From contig JAHBYW010000006.1 of NCBI GenBank assembly GCA_019635755.1, positions 254,001-318,000 on the forward strand: 64,000 bases of DNA, in the 5' to 3' direction. Positions 34,140-43,388 of this stretch are shown here, in pieces. How positions within the stretch are numbered: position 1 is the first letter of the stretch; every line of letters begins with the position of its first letter. Under the pieces are notes generated by a model. It was not told where the DNA came from, searched no databases, and was given only the letters and a program-made list of their open reading frames with translations. The DNA comes from Rhizobiaceae bacterium (GTDB lineage Bacteria; Pseudomonadota; Alphaproteobacteria; Rhizobiales; Rhizobiaceae). Both the position numbers and the translations under genes were made by a program.

Positions 34140-35189
34140 ATGACCAAGCCATTGCCCGGGACCATCCGGGAGGCGCGCGCCGCAAACCCGAAGATGCGCG
34201 AACGGGACCTCGCTGCCCAACTGGGCATCTCGGAAGCGGAGTTCGTTGCTGCGTGGTGCGGCGACGGGACGACGCGGATCGACGTGCGGGTCGAGGAGAC
34301 CCTCAAGGGGCTCACCGCGGTTGGCGAGGTCATGGCGCTGACCCGCAACGAGAGCGCCGTTCACGAAAAGATCGGCGTCTACGAGAACATCTCCAGCGGC
34401 GACGGTGCCATTCTGGCGCTGGGCGAGCAGATCGATTTGCGGATATTCCCGCGCGTCTGGGCGCATGGCTTCGCGGTCGAGAAGCGCGACGGCGATGAGG
34501 TCCGCCGCAGTCTGCAGTTCTTCGACGCCGCAGGGGAAGCCGTCCACAAGGTGCATCTGCGGCCGGCGTCCGACGTCAGGGCTTTCGAGGCTCTCGTGGC
34601 GTCTCTGATGGCCGCCGACCAGTCGCAATCGGTCGCGGTGGTGCCGTCGTCGGGCGCCGGCAGCGGAGCTGAAGGCACGGCCGCCACGGCGGAGGAATTG
34701 CGCGACCGCTGGAGCCGGATGACCGATGTGCACCAGTTCTTCGGGCTGCTCCGGCAGCTCAGGCTGACCCGTCAGCAGGCGATGCGCATGGTCGGGACCG
34801 ACTATGCCTGGATGCTCGATACGGCGTCCGTGCCGGCGATGTTCGACGACGCGGCGTCACGCGCCACGCCGATCATGTGCTTCGTCGGCAGCCAGGGCTG
34901 CATCCAGATTCACCACGGCCCGATTGGCAAGGTCTCCCTCATGGGCCCGTGGATCAACGTGATGGACGAGACGTTCCATCTGCATCTGCGCCTCGACCAT
35001 GTGCGTGAGGCCTGGGCCGTGCGCAAACCCACCAAAGACGGCCACGTCACCTCGGTCGAGCTCTATGATGCTGCCGGTCGCATGATCATCCAGTTCTTCG
35101 GCGAACGCCACGAAGGCGAGACGGAGCGCGCCGACTGGCGCGAGATCGCCGAGAGCATGCCGCGCGTCTCGATGCCGACAGCTGCCTGA
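34140..35189 (+). CDS. hmuS: Hemin-degrading/heme-trafficking factor HmuS (HemS/ChuS family)
   Basis: A 349-residue cytoplasmic heme protein made of two homologous halves, the normal size for the family. The second half holds His198 in WSRMTDVHQFFGLL, matching the proximal heme ligand of HemS/ChuS. The first half has the arginine-rich RIFPRVW segment that contacts heme propionates. The family stores, transfers or oxidatively opens heme after import. It is the first gene of the hmuSTUV operon, 10 bp before hmuT, divergent from the tonB operon and sharing its iron-box region. TGGGA 9 nt upstream supports the ATG at 34140. Confidence 0.94.
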   Translation: MTKPLPGTIREARAANPKMRERDLAAQLGISEAEFVAAWCGDGTTRIDVRVEETLKGLTAVGEVMALTRNESAVHEKIGVYENISSGDGAILALGEQIDLRIFPRVWAHGFAVEKRDGDEVRRSLQFFDAAGEAVHKVHLRPASDVRAFEALVASLMAADQSQSVAVVPSSGAGSGAEGTAATAEELRDRWSRMTDVHQFFGLLRQLRLTRQQAMRMVGTDYAWMLDTASVPAMFDDAASRATPIMCFVGSQGCIQIHHGPIGKVSLMGPWINVMDETFHLHLRLDHVREAWAVRKPTKDGHVTSVELYDAAGRMIIQFFGERHEGETERADWREIAESMPRVSMPTAA

Positions 35190-35199
35190 GAGGTTTGCC

Positions 35200-36096
35200 A
35201 TGATCGCCCGAACCGTCGCGCGCGCCGCCGGCGCGCTGTCCGTTCTCCTCGCCCTGCTGGCTCCCGCCGGCGCGGTCGACCTCGCCGGTCCGGTGCCGGA
35301 CACCTCGCGTGTCGTCGCCATCGGCGGATCGATCACCGAGATCGTGTTCGCGCTCGGCGAGCAGGAGATGCTGGTCGCGCGCGATTCCACCAGCGTGTTT
35401 CCGCCGGCGGCATTCGACCTTCCCGACATCGGCTACATGCGGGCGATTTCGCCCGAAGGCGTCCTGTCGGTGAGCCCGACGGCGATCCTGGCGCTAGCGG
35501 GGACCGGGCCGACCGAGGCGGTCGAGGTCCTCCGCAAGGCAGCGGTTCCCTATGTCGAGATACCGGACGCGTTCGACGCCGCAGGCATCGTCGACAAGAT
35601 CGAGCGGGTCGGAAAGGCGCTGGGCGTCGACGACAGGGCGAAGGCGCTGTCGGAGCAGGTGTCAGCGGACCTCGAGAAGACACACGCACTCGTGAGCGCG
35701 ATTGCCGAAAGAAAGAAGGTGCTCTTCATCCTGAGCTTCCAGGATGGCAAGATCCTTGGTGCCGGCGAGGGCACGGCGGCGAACGGCATCCTGACGCTGG
35801 CAGGTGCGGACAACGCCGTCCACGGCTTTCCCGGCTACAAGCCGCTGACCGACGAAGCCATCCTCGAGGGGAACCCCGACGTCATCCTGGTGATGGATCG
35901 CGGCGGTGGCGGAGACCACAGCGCGCAGGACGCGCAACTCTTGGCGCATCCTGCGATCGCCTCGACGCCGGCCGGCCAGAACAAGGCGCTCGTCCGCATG
36001 GACGGCGCCTACCTGCTGGGCTTCGGCCCCCGTACGGCCGTCGCCGCGCGCGATCTTGCGGCTGCGCTCTACGGAGACGCGCTGCCCAAGCCCTGA
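35200..36096 (+). CDS. hmuT: Heme ABC transporter substrate-binding protein HmuT
   Basis: A 298-residue class III periplasmic binding protein that accepts heme from the outer-membrane receptor. The signal peptide is LSVLLALLAPAGA. The mature sequence starts with the RVVAIGGSITEIVFALG motif. Tyr79 in LPDIGYMRAISPEG matches the heme-ligating tyrosine of ShuT/HmuT. Its stop overlaps the permease start by one base (TGATG), which shows tight coupling. Confidence 0.95.
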   Translation: MIARTVARAAGALSVLLALLAPAGAVDLAGPVPDTSRVVAIGGSITEIVFALGEQEMLVARDSTSVFPPAAFDLPDIGYMRAISPEGVLSVSPTAILALAGTGPTEAVEVLRKAAVPYVEIPDAFDAAGIVDKIERVGKALGVDDRAKALSEQVSADLEKTHALVSAIAERKKVLFILSFQDGKILGAGEGTAANGILTLAGADNAVHGFPGYKPLTDEAILEGNPDVILVMDRGGGGDHSAQDAQLLAHPAIASTPAGQNKALVRMDGAYLLGFGPRTAVAARDLAAALYGDALPKP

Positions 36097-37172
36097 TGTC
36101 GGCGAGCACTTCAGCGGCTGCCGCCGTTCCGGCCGGCGATCGCTCGAGTAGGGCGCGCGTGGTGCTCGCCATGCTCATGCTCGGCCTGCTCTTCGCGGCG
36201 CTGTTCAGCCTGACCGCAGGCGCTTCCGACGCTTCGCCCTGGACGCTGGTCGCGCATTGGCTTGCACCCGGCGGTGTCCTGTCCGAGCGCGACCGGATCA
36301 TCATCCTGGACATTCGGATGCCGCGCATCGTGCTCGGCATGCTGGTCGGCGCTGGCCTGGCCGTGTCGGGCGCGGTGATGCAGGGACTGTTCCGCAACCC
36401 GCTCGCCGATCCGGGCCTGATCGGCGTATCGGCGGGCGCGGCGCTCGGCGCCGGCACTGTCATCGTGCTTGGCCCGATGCTTCTTGCGGGCGCGCCGGGG
36501 CTCCCGGCCCTCTATGTCCTGCCGTTCGCAGCCTTCGCAGGCGCGCTGGCCACCACGTCGATCCTCTACCGCATCGCAACCCGGCTGGGGCGCACGTCGG
36601 TCGCGACGATGCTGCTGGCGGGAATCGCCATCGCCGCGCTGGCCAGCGCGCTGCTCGGGCTGCTGATCTTCCTCGCTGACGACCGCCAGCTGCGCGACCT
36701 CACCTTCTGGAATCTCGGTTCGCTGGCCGGCGCCACCTGGCCGAAGGTCGCGGCCGTGTCGCCGATCGTCGGCGCCGGCCTCATCGCGGCCCCCTTCCTG
36801 GCAAGGGGCCTCAACGCGATGGCGCTCGGCGAGGCGGCGGCGATGCAGATGGGCGTGCCGGTGCAGCGGCTGAAATATGTCGCGGTGGCTGCCGTCGCCG
36901 CGTCGACCGGTGCGGCCGTGGCCGTCAGCGGCGGCATCGGTTTCGTGGGGATCGTCGTTCCGCATCTGCTGAGGCTCGCGATCGGACCGGATAACCGGTT
37001 CCTGCTGCCGGCTTCCGCGCTGCTCGGCGCCGCGCTGCTGCTTCTCGCCGACGCCGTCAGCCGCACGATCGTGGCGCCGGCCGAGCTGCCGATCGGCATT
37101 GTTACGGCCGCTGCCGGGGCTCCGGTCTTCCTGTGGATATTGCTGCGCCGCCGCGGCGTGCTTGACCTCTAG
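36096..37172 (+). CDS. hmuU: Heme ABC transporter permease HmuU (FecCD family)
   Basis: A 358-residue inner-membrane permease with about ten helices. It shows the FecCD signatures DIRMPRIVLGMLVGAGLAVSG, FRNPLADPGLIGVSAGAALG, FWNLGSLAGATWP and GGIGFVGIVVPHLLRLAIG. It functions as a homodimer with HmuV to bring heme into the cytoplasm. The start at 36096 overlaps the hmuT stop, and hmuV begins 2 bp after its own stop. Confidence 0.95.
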   Translation: MSASTSAAAAVPAGDRSSRARVVLAMLMLGLLFAALFSLTAGASDASPWTLVAHWLAPGGVLSERDRIIILDIRMPRIVLGMLVGAGLAVSGAVMQGLFRNPLADPGLIGVSAGAALGAGTVIVLGPMLLAGAPGLPALYVLPFAAFAGALATTSILYRIATRLGRTSVATMLLAGIAIAALASALLGLLIFLADDRQLRDLTFWNLGSLAGATWPKVAAVSPIVGAGLIAAPFLARGLNAMALGEAAAMQMGVPVQRLKYVAVAAVAASTGAAVAVSGGIGFVGIVVPHLLRLAIGPDNRFLLPASALLGAALLLLADAVSRTIVAPAELPIGIVTAAAGAPVFLWILLRRRGVLDL

Positions 37173-37174
37173 CC

Positions 37175-38026
37175 ATGATCCGGACGAGGAACCTCTCCGT
37201 CTCGCTCGGCCGAACACAGATCCTGGCCGGCATCGACTTCGTCGCTCGCGCCGGCGAGGTGACCGTCATCGTCGGGCCCAACGGGTCCGGAAAGTCGACC
37301 TTCCTGAAGGTGCTGTCGGGCGAAATAGCCGCGACCGGCGAGATCGCGCTGAACGGCACGCCGCTCGGCACATTCGCGCCCTGGCAGGCGGCGGCTGTCC
37401 GGGCCGTGCTCCCGCAGGCCACGGCGCTCGCCTTTCCCTTCACGGTCCACGAGATCGTCCGGCTGGGCGTCACGGCGGGGCAGGGGGCGAGTCGCCCGGT
37501 CGATCCGTCCGGGATGATCAGGCTGGCGCTGGCGCGGGTCGACCTCGACGGGTTCGCGGGCCGCCTCTACCAGGAGCTCTCTGGCGGCGAGCAGCAGCGC
37601 GTCCATCTGGCGCGCGTGCTGTGCCAGGTCTGGGAGCCGGTCGTGGACGGCGAGCCGCGCTGGCTGCTGCTCGACGAGCCCGTCTCGGCGCTCGACATCC
37701 GCCATCAGCTGCTGGTGATGGAGGTGGCCCGCGATTTCGCGGCGCGCGGCGGCGGCGTGATCGCGGTGCTGCACGACCTCAACCTGATGGCGATGTGCGC
37801 CGACGCCGCCTGCGCCATGCACCGCGGCCGGATCGTGGCCGCCGGCACGCCGCGGACCATCCTCACCGACGCGCTGATGGCAGACGTCTTCGGCTGCCAG
37901 CTGCGGGTCGGCGCCATCCCCGCCAACGGCGCGCCCTTCGTCCTGCCGCAGGCGGCCCGACGTGCCGGGGGAGAGCATGGCGAGGACGCGCCGCCGGCCG
38001 GGGACGGAGTGCCGACAGGCAGGTGA
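37175..38026 (+). CDS. hmuV: Heme ABC transporter ATP-binding protein HmuV
   Basis: A 283-residue ATPase. Walker A is GPNGSGKST, the signature is LSGGEQQRVHLARVL, Walker B is RWLLLDEPVSALD and the H-loop is VLHDLN. The short insert before Walker B (VVDGEPRW) is characteristic of HmuV/HemV. The C-terminal extension of about 25 residues beyond the core is Ala/Gly-rich. It is the last gene of the hmu operon. The next gene, a LysR regulator, starts 144 bp downstream. Confidence 0.95.
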   Translation: MIRTRNLSVSLGRTQILAGIDFVARAGEVTVIVGPNGSGKSTFLKVLSGEIAATGEIALNGTPLGTFAPWQAAAVRAVLPQATALAFPFTVHEIVRLGVTAGQGASRPVDPSGMIRLALARVDLDGFAGRLYQELSGGEQQRVHLARVLCQVWEPVVDGEPRWLLLDEPVSALDIRHQLLVMEVARDFAARGGGVIAVLHDLNLMAMCADAACAMHRGRIVAAGTPRTILTDALMADVFGCQLRVGAIPANGAPFVLPQAARRAGGEHGEDAPPAGDGVPTGR

Positions 38027-38170
38027 GCTGGTTGGCCTGTCGCACGCAACCCCGGTCGGCTGCACGCGCGGTCGCACTTTCTCGAACGGGTTTCCCGCGG
38101 TTTGTGCCGCCGTCTTTACAGCCGGCGGCGATCGACGCAGTCTCCGCGGCGACGCAACCGAAGAAGATCG

Positions 38171-39076
38171 ATGAAGTTCAACCCACGTCAACTCGAAGTC
38201 TTCCAGAGCGTCATCATGGTGGGAAGCGCGACCAAGGCCGCTGCCGGGCTCGGCATAAGCCAGCCGGCGGTCAGCCGCATGCTCGGAGACCTCGAAAGCG
38301 CCGTCGGCTTCAAGCTGCTGGAGCGTCGCGGCGGGCGCCTGACGCCGACTCGCGAGGGCACGCTGTTCCATGATCAAGTCGAGCGCTACTTCCGCGCCCT
38401 GGAATCGATCGAACGGGTGGCTGCGTCGATCGAGACGCTGCATCTCGGCGAGCTGCGCATCGCCGCGATGCAGGCCTTCGCAAACGGGCTCGTGCCGCTC
38501 GCCATCGCCGCCTTCGCCGAACGGTTTCCCAACGTTCCGGTGACGCTCGACGGGCGGCCGCGCAGCTGGGTCGTCGAGCAGGTCGCCGCCGGCGAGGTCG
38601 ATGTCGGTATCGGGATCCTGCCGGTCGACGACGCAGCGGTCGAGACGCGCCGGCTTGGCACCTTGCCGGCCATGGCTCTCGTCCCCGCCGGCGATCCGCA
38701 GTTCGACGCGGACGTACTGGGGCCGCGCGACCTGGCCGACCGTGCGTTCGTCACCTTTCCGCGAACGAGCCAGTTCCGGCTCACGCTCGATGCGGTGTTC
38801 GCGGACGCCGGCGTGCAGCGGTCCAAGCTGATCGAGGTCCATTCCTCCGAGGCGGCCAGCGCATTGGTGGCAGCTGGTGGCGGGGTGTCCGTGGCCATGC
38901 CGTTCCTGCCGGACATGATGGCGAACCGCCGGATCCGCCTGGTTCCGTTCGAGCCTGCGATCGAGGTGACCCTGGCGGTGCTCCTGCCGGCCAGGCGCGC
39001 GCCCAGCCTGACCGCGGAGGCATTCATCGACGAGATGCGGACGTGCGTGACGGGCCTGTGGCCCCAATCTCAGTGA
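38171..39076 (+). CDS. LysR family transcriptional regulator
   Basis: A 301-residue LysR-type regulator. The winged helix-turn-helix occupies residues ~1-62 (RQLEVFQSVIMVGSATKAA, ISQPAVSRMLGDLE) and the two-lobed co-inducer domain follows (~90-295). ATG 38171 is chosen because MKFNPRQLEVF is the normal family N-terminus. It converges with the amidohydrolase gene, and the two overlap by 7 bp at their 3' ends. LysR proteins often control neighbouring genes, so it is a candidate regulator of the divergent amidohydrolase and LIV-ABC/amidase genes via the dyad at 40291-40311. Confidence 0.92.
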   Translation: MKFNPRQLEVFQSVIMVGSATKAAAGLGISQPAVSRMLGDLESAVGFKLLERRGGRLTPTREGTLFHDQVERYFRALESIERVAASIETLHLGELRIAAMQAFANGLVPLAIAAFAERFPNVPVTLDGRPRSWVVEQVAAGEVDVGIGILPVDDAAVETRRLGTLPAMALVPAGDPQFDADVLGPRDLADRAFVTFPRTSQFRLTLDAVFADAGVQRSKLIEVHSSEAASALVAAGGGVSVAMPFLPDMMANRRIRLVPFEPAIEVTLAVLLPARRAPSLTAEAFIDEMRTCVTGLWPQSQ

Positions 39077-40257
39077 ACCACGCCGTGCGCCAGAAGCGTC
39101 GCGGGTTCCAGGACGACTCCGCCCTGAATGACGGTGCGCACCTTGCCGGCATGTGAGATGTCATCGAGGGGATTGCCGTCGATGACGATCGCGTCGCCGG
39201 CCTTGCCGGGCTCCAAAGTTCCCACCTTGTCGCCGATGCCGAGAATCTCCGCGTTGACGGCTGTCGCGGCGCGCAACACGTCCTCCTCCGACATGCCGAC
39301 GCGGCACAGCTGCTGCAACTCGTCCACATAGGCGTCATAGGGGAAATGACGGCCGCAATCCGTTCCGACGCCGATCCGGATGCCGCGATCGATCGCGTGG
39401 CGGAGACGCTCCGATTTCTCGATCGTGATGGCGTGGGCGACCGGTGCAAGCTCGGCATAGCGCGGATCGCTGGCATTGGCCATGTAGTGGTATACTGCGT
39501 GCGTGGGGATCAAGCTCGTTCCGGCCGCCAGCATCGCATCGATTGCTTCGTCGTCGATCCAGGCCCCATGCTCGATCGTGTTGACGCCCTGCCTTGCGCA
39601 CAGTGCGATACCCCGCGCCGGGTGCACATGGGCGGCGACCTTTCGGCCCGCCGCATGGGCCTCGTACACGGCCGCGGCGATCTCGTCCTCGCGCATGTAG
39701 AGCCGTTCCGGCGGCTCGCTGAGGTTTGAGGCTCCGCCGGAGACCATGATCTTGATGAGATCGGCACCGGCCTTCAACTGCTCCCGCGCGGCGCGGCGCA
39801 CATTGTCAGCGCCGTCGACTTCCTCGGAGAAATAGTGGACGTGCCCGCCGGTCGGCGCCAGGAAGCGCCCCGCCGTCAACATCCTTGGCCCGAAGACATC
39901 GCCCCTGCGGATCGCCTTCTTGAGCTCGATGTCGATGTGATTGATGCCACCGACGTCCCGCACCGTCGTCACGCCGCTTGCGAGCTTGATGCGTGCCTGC
40001 CTGACCGCGGTGAAGAATGCCGACGGATGGTCGCCCTTCCGTTCCGGCACGGGCGCCAGCGCCAGATGCGTATGGGCGTCGATGAAGCCTGGCATGACGA
40101 AGGCACCGTCGGCATCGATTACCCTGGCGTCCCGGTATGATGACGCCGCGTTCGCACGGACGTCCGAAATCAACCCGTCGACGATGACGATATCGGATGG
40201 CCCGGTCGTGCTTCGGCCATCGAAGACCGTTCCGTTCCTGACGATGAGCGTTCCCAA
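39070..40257 (-). CDS. Metal-dependent amidohydrolase (imidazolonepropionase/prolidase-like)
   Basis: A 395-residue amidohydrolase-superfamily enzyme. The metal motif DAHTHL, a lysine in LIKIMVSGG in the position that can be carbamylated, histidines in KVAAHVH and TIEHGAWID, and the catalytic Asp in GTDCGRH are all present, so a binuclear zinc hydrolase acting on a cyclic amide or peptide-like bond is likely. The start is best read as TTG 40257. A GGGGAGG Shine-Dalgarno lies 5 nt upstream of it and the family N-terminus (TLIVRNGTVFDG) follows. An ATG at 40326 would intrude into the divergent operon's control region. It is divergent from an ABC transporter/amidase operon, which suggests that both act on the same imported amide. 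Confidence 0.9.
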   Translation of the reverse strand: MGTLIVRNGTVFDGRSTTGPSDIVIVDGLISDVRANAASSYRDARVIDADGAFVMPGFIDAHTHLALAPVPERKGDHPSAFFTAVRQARIKLASGVTTVRDVGGINHIDIELKKAIRRGDVFGPRMLTAGRFLAPTGGHVHYFSEEVDGADNVRRAAREQLKAGADLIKIMVSGGASNLSEPPERLYMREDEIAAAVYEAHAAGRKVAAHVHPARGIALCARQGVNTIEHGAWIDDEAIDAMLAAGTSLIPTHAVYHYMANASDPRYAELAPVAHAITIEKSERLRHAIDRGIRIGVGTDCGRHFPYDAYVDELQQLCRVGMSEEDVLRAATAVNAEILGIGDKVGTLEPGKAGDAIVIDGNPLDDISHAGKVRTVIQGGVVLEPATLLAHGVVH

Positions 40258-40290
40258 ACAGGCCTCCCCAGCCCAGAAGTCACTATGCCG

Positions 40291-40311
40291 TGCAATATAA
40301 TATCTATTGCA
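40291..40311. promoter_or_regulatory. Perfect dyad TGCAATA-N7-TATTGCA in the divergent control region
   Basis: A 7-bp perfect inverted repeat in the AT-rich 107-bp spacer between the amidohydrolase and the LIV-ABC operon. Downstream GTGCAT/TGCATGCA repeats (40313-40333) add to the complexity. The central ATA-N7-TAT layout suits a LysR-type site. The adjacent LysR gene is the likely but unproven partner. Confidence 0.5.
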
Positions 40312-40364
40312 TAGTGCATGCAACATCGTGCATCATGGTTATGTTGCTGCTGGGGAGCACTCCG

Positions 40365-41609
40365 ATGACAAATCACAGGACCACCATCGATCGCCGTCAC
40401 TTCCTCCTTGCCGGCGCGGCTCTCATGGCCGCGGGTGCTACCGGCGCTCGGGCGCAGGCGCCGACACCGTTCCGCATCGGATCGCTGACCCCGATCACCG
40501 GATCGGGGGGCGCGTACGGATCAGGCATGCAGAAAACGATGAAAGCCTGCGTCGATCTCGTGAACAGCCTTGGCGGCGCGGGCGGGCGAATGCTCGAGTT
40601 CTATGCCGAAGACAGCCAGACTTCACCCGAGCCGGCGGTGCTGGCGGCGCGCAAGCTGGCGGACGTGAATCAGGTCGACGCGATCCTGGGCACCTGGTCC
40701 ACCGGCGAGACGCTGGCGGTGATGAGTTCGGTCACCCAGCCGGCGGACATCATCAACATGAACGTTTCGGGCATCGCCGCGGCCAAGATCGAAGGCAAGA
40801 AGGATTTCTGCTGGCGCTTCTCACCGCTCAGCGGGAGCTTCGGTGTCATCTATGCCGGCATCTGCAAGGAAATGGGCTACAAGCGCCCCGTCATCCTGCA
40901 GTTCAACAACGGCTCGGCGGAAGCGCAGGCGCAGGGCTTCACGGCGACGTCCGAGACGATGGGTGTCCCGGTGCTCGACAAGATCATCTACGAAGGCGAC
41001 AGGGCGACCTATCGGTCGGAGCTGCAGCGGGCGCTGTCGCATCAGCCGGACGTCATCATCCTCGCCGGTTATTCGGTCGACTCCATCATCATCCTGCGCG
41101 AGTGGTACCAGACCGGCATCCCCGCTAAGTTCATCATGCCCTCCTGGGCTGCCGACAAGAAGCTGATCGACGCGCTGGGCAAGGACGTGGTGGAAGGTAT
41201 CGAGATCGTTGGATCGGTGGTCGACTCGGAAGGAAGCGCCTATCCGGCGTTCGACAAGATGCATCAGGAGGTGATGGGTCAGCCCGGTTCAGCCAACAAA
41301 TACGCGGCCATGTGCTACGATATGATCAATGTTTTGGCGCTCGCATTGGAGAAAGCAGGCCCGAACGCGACGCGCGCGGACGTCAACGCGGCCATCACCA
41401 GTGTTTCCAACGAGCCGGGGACGCAGGTCGCCTCCTTCGAGGAGGGCCGCGACGTCCTCAAGTCCGGCGGCGAGATCAACTACAACGGCGCCAGCAGCCG
41501 CGTCGACCTCAACGACCACGACGACGATTCGGGCTCCATCTTCGCCTGGACGCGCATCGTCGATGGCGCATTCGAGGACGTGAAGAAGCTCTCGCCCGGC
41601 AAGTTGTGA
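40365..41609 (+). CDS. ABC transporter substrate-binding protein, LIV/amide type, Tat-exported
   Basis: A 414-residue type I periplasmic receptor. The N-terminus TTIDRRHFLLAGAALMAAG is a clear twin-arginine signal ending ARAQA. The mature start FRIGSLTPITGSGGAYG and the LVNSLGGAGGRMLEFYAEDSQ stretch are typical of LIV/urea/amide receptors. The ATG at 40365 has GGGGAG 7 nt upstream, and earlier in-frame codons would add residues before the Tat motif. It heads a tightly packed operon with two permeases, two ATPases, an AtzG-like protein and an amidase, so the ligand is probably an amide. Confidence 0.93.
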   Translation: MTNHRTTIDRRHFLLAGAALMAAGATGARAQAPTPFRIGSLTPITGSGGAYGSGMQKTMKACVDLVNSLGGAGGRMLEFYAEDSQTSPEPAVLAARKLADVNQVDAILGTWSTGETLAVMSSVTQPADIINMNVSGIAAAKIEGKKDFCWRFSPLSGSFGVIYAGICKEMGYKRPVILQFNNGSAEAQAQGFTATSETMGVPVLDKIIYEGDRATYRSELQRALSHQPDVIILAGYSVDSIIILREWYQTGIPAKFIMPSWAADKKLIDALGKDVVEGIEIVGSVVDSEGSAYPAFDKMHQEVMGQPGSANKYAAMCYDMINVLALALEKAGPNATRADVNAAITSVSNEPGTQVASFEEGRDVLKSGGEINYNGASSRVDLNDHDDDSGSIFAWTRIVDGAFEDVKKLSPGKL

Positions 41610-41628
41610 CGACGAGACCAAACGGGCG

Positions 41629-42504
41629 ATGTCATCCGGTCAGTGGATTGCAAACCAGGTCCTCAACGGTCTCGTTGAGGGCCTGGTTGTTGCGCTGGTG
41701 GCTCTCGCGATAACGCTGGTCTACGCCATCGCCCGTTTCTCCAACGCCGCCACCGGCGACTATCTGACATTCGGCGCCTACGTCACCAAGGGGGCCGCGA
41801 CGTGGACGGGGAGCCTCGCTGCCGGCTTCGTCGCGGGCATGGTCGCAACCGCCCTGCTGTCGGTCTTCTTCTACGGCTGGGTCTTCCGCCGGCTCCTTCA
41901 GCGGTCGCACGTGATCGCGCTGGTCGCCTCGATCGGCGTGGCGTTCTTCATCCGCCACACGATGACGCTGTTCACCGGCCACGAACCGTTCGTCTTCGAC
42001 GTACCGATCGTCCGGGCGTGGAACATCAACGGCCTTCTGCTCCAGCCGACGGATGTCGCCGTGGCGGTTGCCGGGGTGGCGAGCCTCGGCCTCGTGTTCG
42101 CTCTTCTTCACTTCACCGCTCTCGGTCGCCACATGCGCGCTGTCGCCGACAATGTCGACCTCGCGCGCAGCAGCGGTATCGACACCGACCGCGTCATGAT
42201 CGCGCTGTGGCTGCTGATCGGAGCGATCGCGGCCATCGCGGGTACCCTCGTCGGCCTGAAATCGGTCATCCACCCGGAGATGGGCTGGGACCTTCTGCTG
42301 CCGGGCTTCGCCGCGGCCATCCTCGGCGGGTTCGCCTCGCCGATCGGAGCGGTGGTCGGCGGACTCGTCATCGGCCTCACCCATGAACTGGCCGCGCCAT
42401 TCGTCGGCTATTCCTACAAGCTCGCAGTGTCGTTCCTCATCATCCTGGCCTTCCTGCTGTGGCGTCCGGGAGGGCTGTTCGGCCGCGTCGAAGAGGTTCG
42501 CTGA
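41629..42504 (+). CDS. ABC transporter permease, LivH type
   Basis: A 291-residue branched-chain-type permease with about eight helices. Family segments include VYAIARFSNAATGDYLTFGAYVT, IGVAFFIRHTMTLF and AGTLVGLKSVIHPEMGWDLLLPGFAAAILGG, the loop that contacts the ATPase. It overlaps the LivM-type gene by one base (TGATG). Confidence 0.94.
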   Translation: MSSGQWIANQVLNGLVEGLVVALVALAITLVYAIARFSNAATGDYLTFGAYVTKGAATWTGSLAAGFVAGMVATALLSVFFYGWVFRRLLQRSHVIALVASIGVAFFIRHTMTLFTGHEPFVFDVPIVRAWNINGLLLQPTDVAVAVAGVASLGLVFALLHFTALGRHMRAVADNVDLARSSGIDTDRVMIALWLLIGAIAAIAGTLVGLKSVIHPEMGWDLLLPGFAAAILGGFASPIGAVVGGLVIGLTHELAAPFVGYSYKLAVSFLIILAFLLWRPGGLFGRVEEVR

Positions 42505-43388
42505 TGACCAGCTACCTGCTCGCCATTGCGATCCAGGTGGGGATTTTGATGATCCTCACCCTCTCGCTCAGCATCCAATACGGCATGACCGGCCTCATCA
42601 ATTTCGGCCTTGTGGCGTTCTATGCCCTGGGGGCCTATGCCAGCGGCCTGCTGACCGTGGCGGGTTGGCCCATTGCGGCGGGCATTGGCGTGGCCGCGCT
42701 GGTGGGCTCGCTGGCTTCGCTGCCCCTGGGATTCATCGCGGTGCGCCTCAAGGCCGAGTACCTGGCGATCGTCACCCTCGGATTCGCCGAACTGGTGCGC
42801 CTCGTCGCCCTCAACGAGCAGTGGCTCACCCGTGGGACGACCGGCCTCGGCGGCATCCCGCGGCCGTTCCAGGACCAGCCCCCCATCGTCCAGGCAGCCC
42901 TCTTCCTCGCGGTGGTCGTCTTCCTGATCGTGGTGTTCGTGCTGGTGAGCCGACGGCTCACCGTCAGCCCGTACGGGCGCATCCTGGCGTCGATCCGAGA
43001 CAACGAGGCGGCTGTCAACGCGATCGGCAAGAACCCCAGCCGGTTCAAGATCCAGATATTCGCCATCGGCTCGGCCGCGGGCGCCGTCGCCGGGGCGCTG
43101 CAGGCGCACTACATCGGCTACGTGTCGCCCGACCAGTTTGTCGCCCATGTCACGTTCATGGCATGGATGGCGATGATCCTCGGCGGAACCGGCCGTGTCT
43201 CCGGGGCACTCATCGGCGCCTTCGTCATCATGCTGTTCTTCGAGGGATCGCGGTTTCTGCGCGACGTCATGCCGTGGATCTCGGAAGTCGAGATGGCCAG
43301 CGTGCGCCTGGCGGCGGTCGGTCTTCTGCTCATCCTGGCCACGCTCTATCGGCCGCAGGGGATCGTTGGGGACTACAGCTCGCGATGA
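42504..43388 (+). CDS. ABC transporter permease, LivM type
   Basis: A 294-residue permease. It has LSIQYGMTGLINFGLVAFYALGAY near the N-terminus, RLKAEYLAIVTLGFAELVRL, TRGTTGLGGIPRPF and the C-terminal GGTGRVSGALIGAFVI, all typical of LivM. ATG 42504 overlaps the LivH-type stop, and its own stop overlaps the next ATPase start (ATGA at 43385). Confidence 0.94.
   Translation: MTSYLLAIAIQVGILMILTLSLSIQYGMTGLINFGLVAFYALGAYASGLLTVAGWPIAAGIGVAALVGSLASLPLGFIAVRLKAEYLAIVTLGFAELVRLVALNEQWLTRGTTGLGGIPRPFQDQPPIVQAALFLAVVVFLIVVFVLVSRRLTVSPYGRILASIRDNEAAVNAIGKNPSRFKIQIFAIGSAAGAVAGALQAHYIGYVSPDQFVAHVTFMAWMAMILGGTGRVSGALIGAFVIMLFFEGSRFLRDVMPWISEVEMASVRLAAVGLLLILATLYRPQGIVGDYSSR

Noticed and set aside
39070-40326. 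ATG 40326 as start of the amidohydrolase
   Set aside because: It would add 23 residues with no family similarity and cross the operator dyad of the divergent operon. TTG 40257 has a strong Shine-Dalgarno and the family N-terminus.
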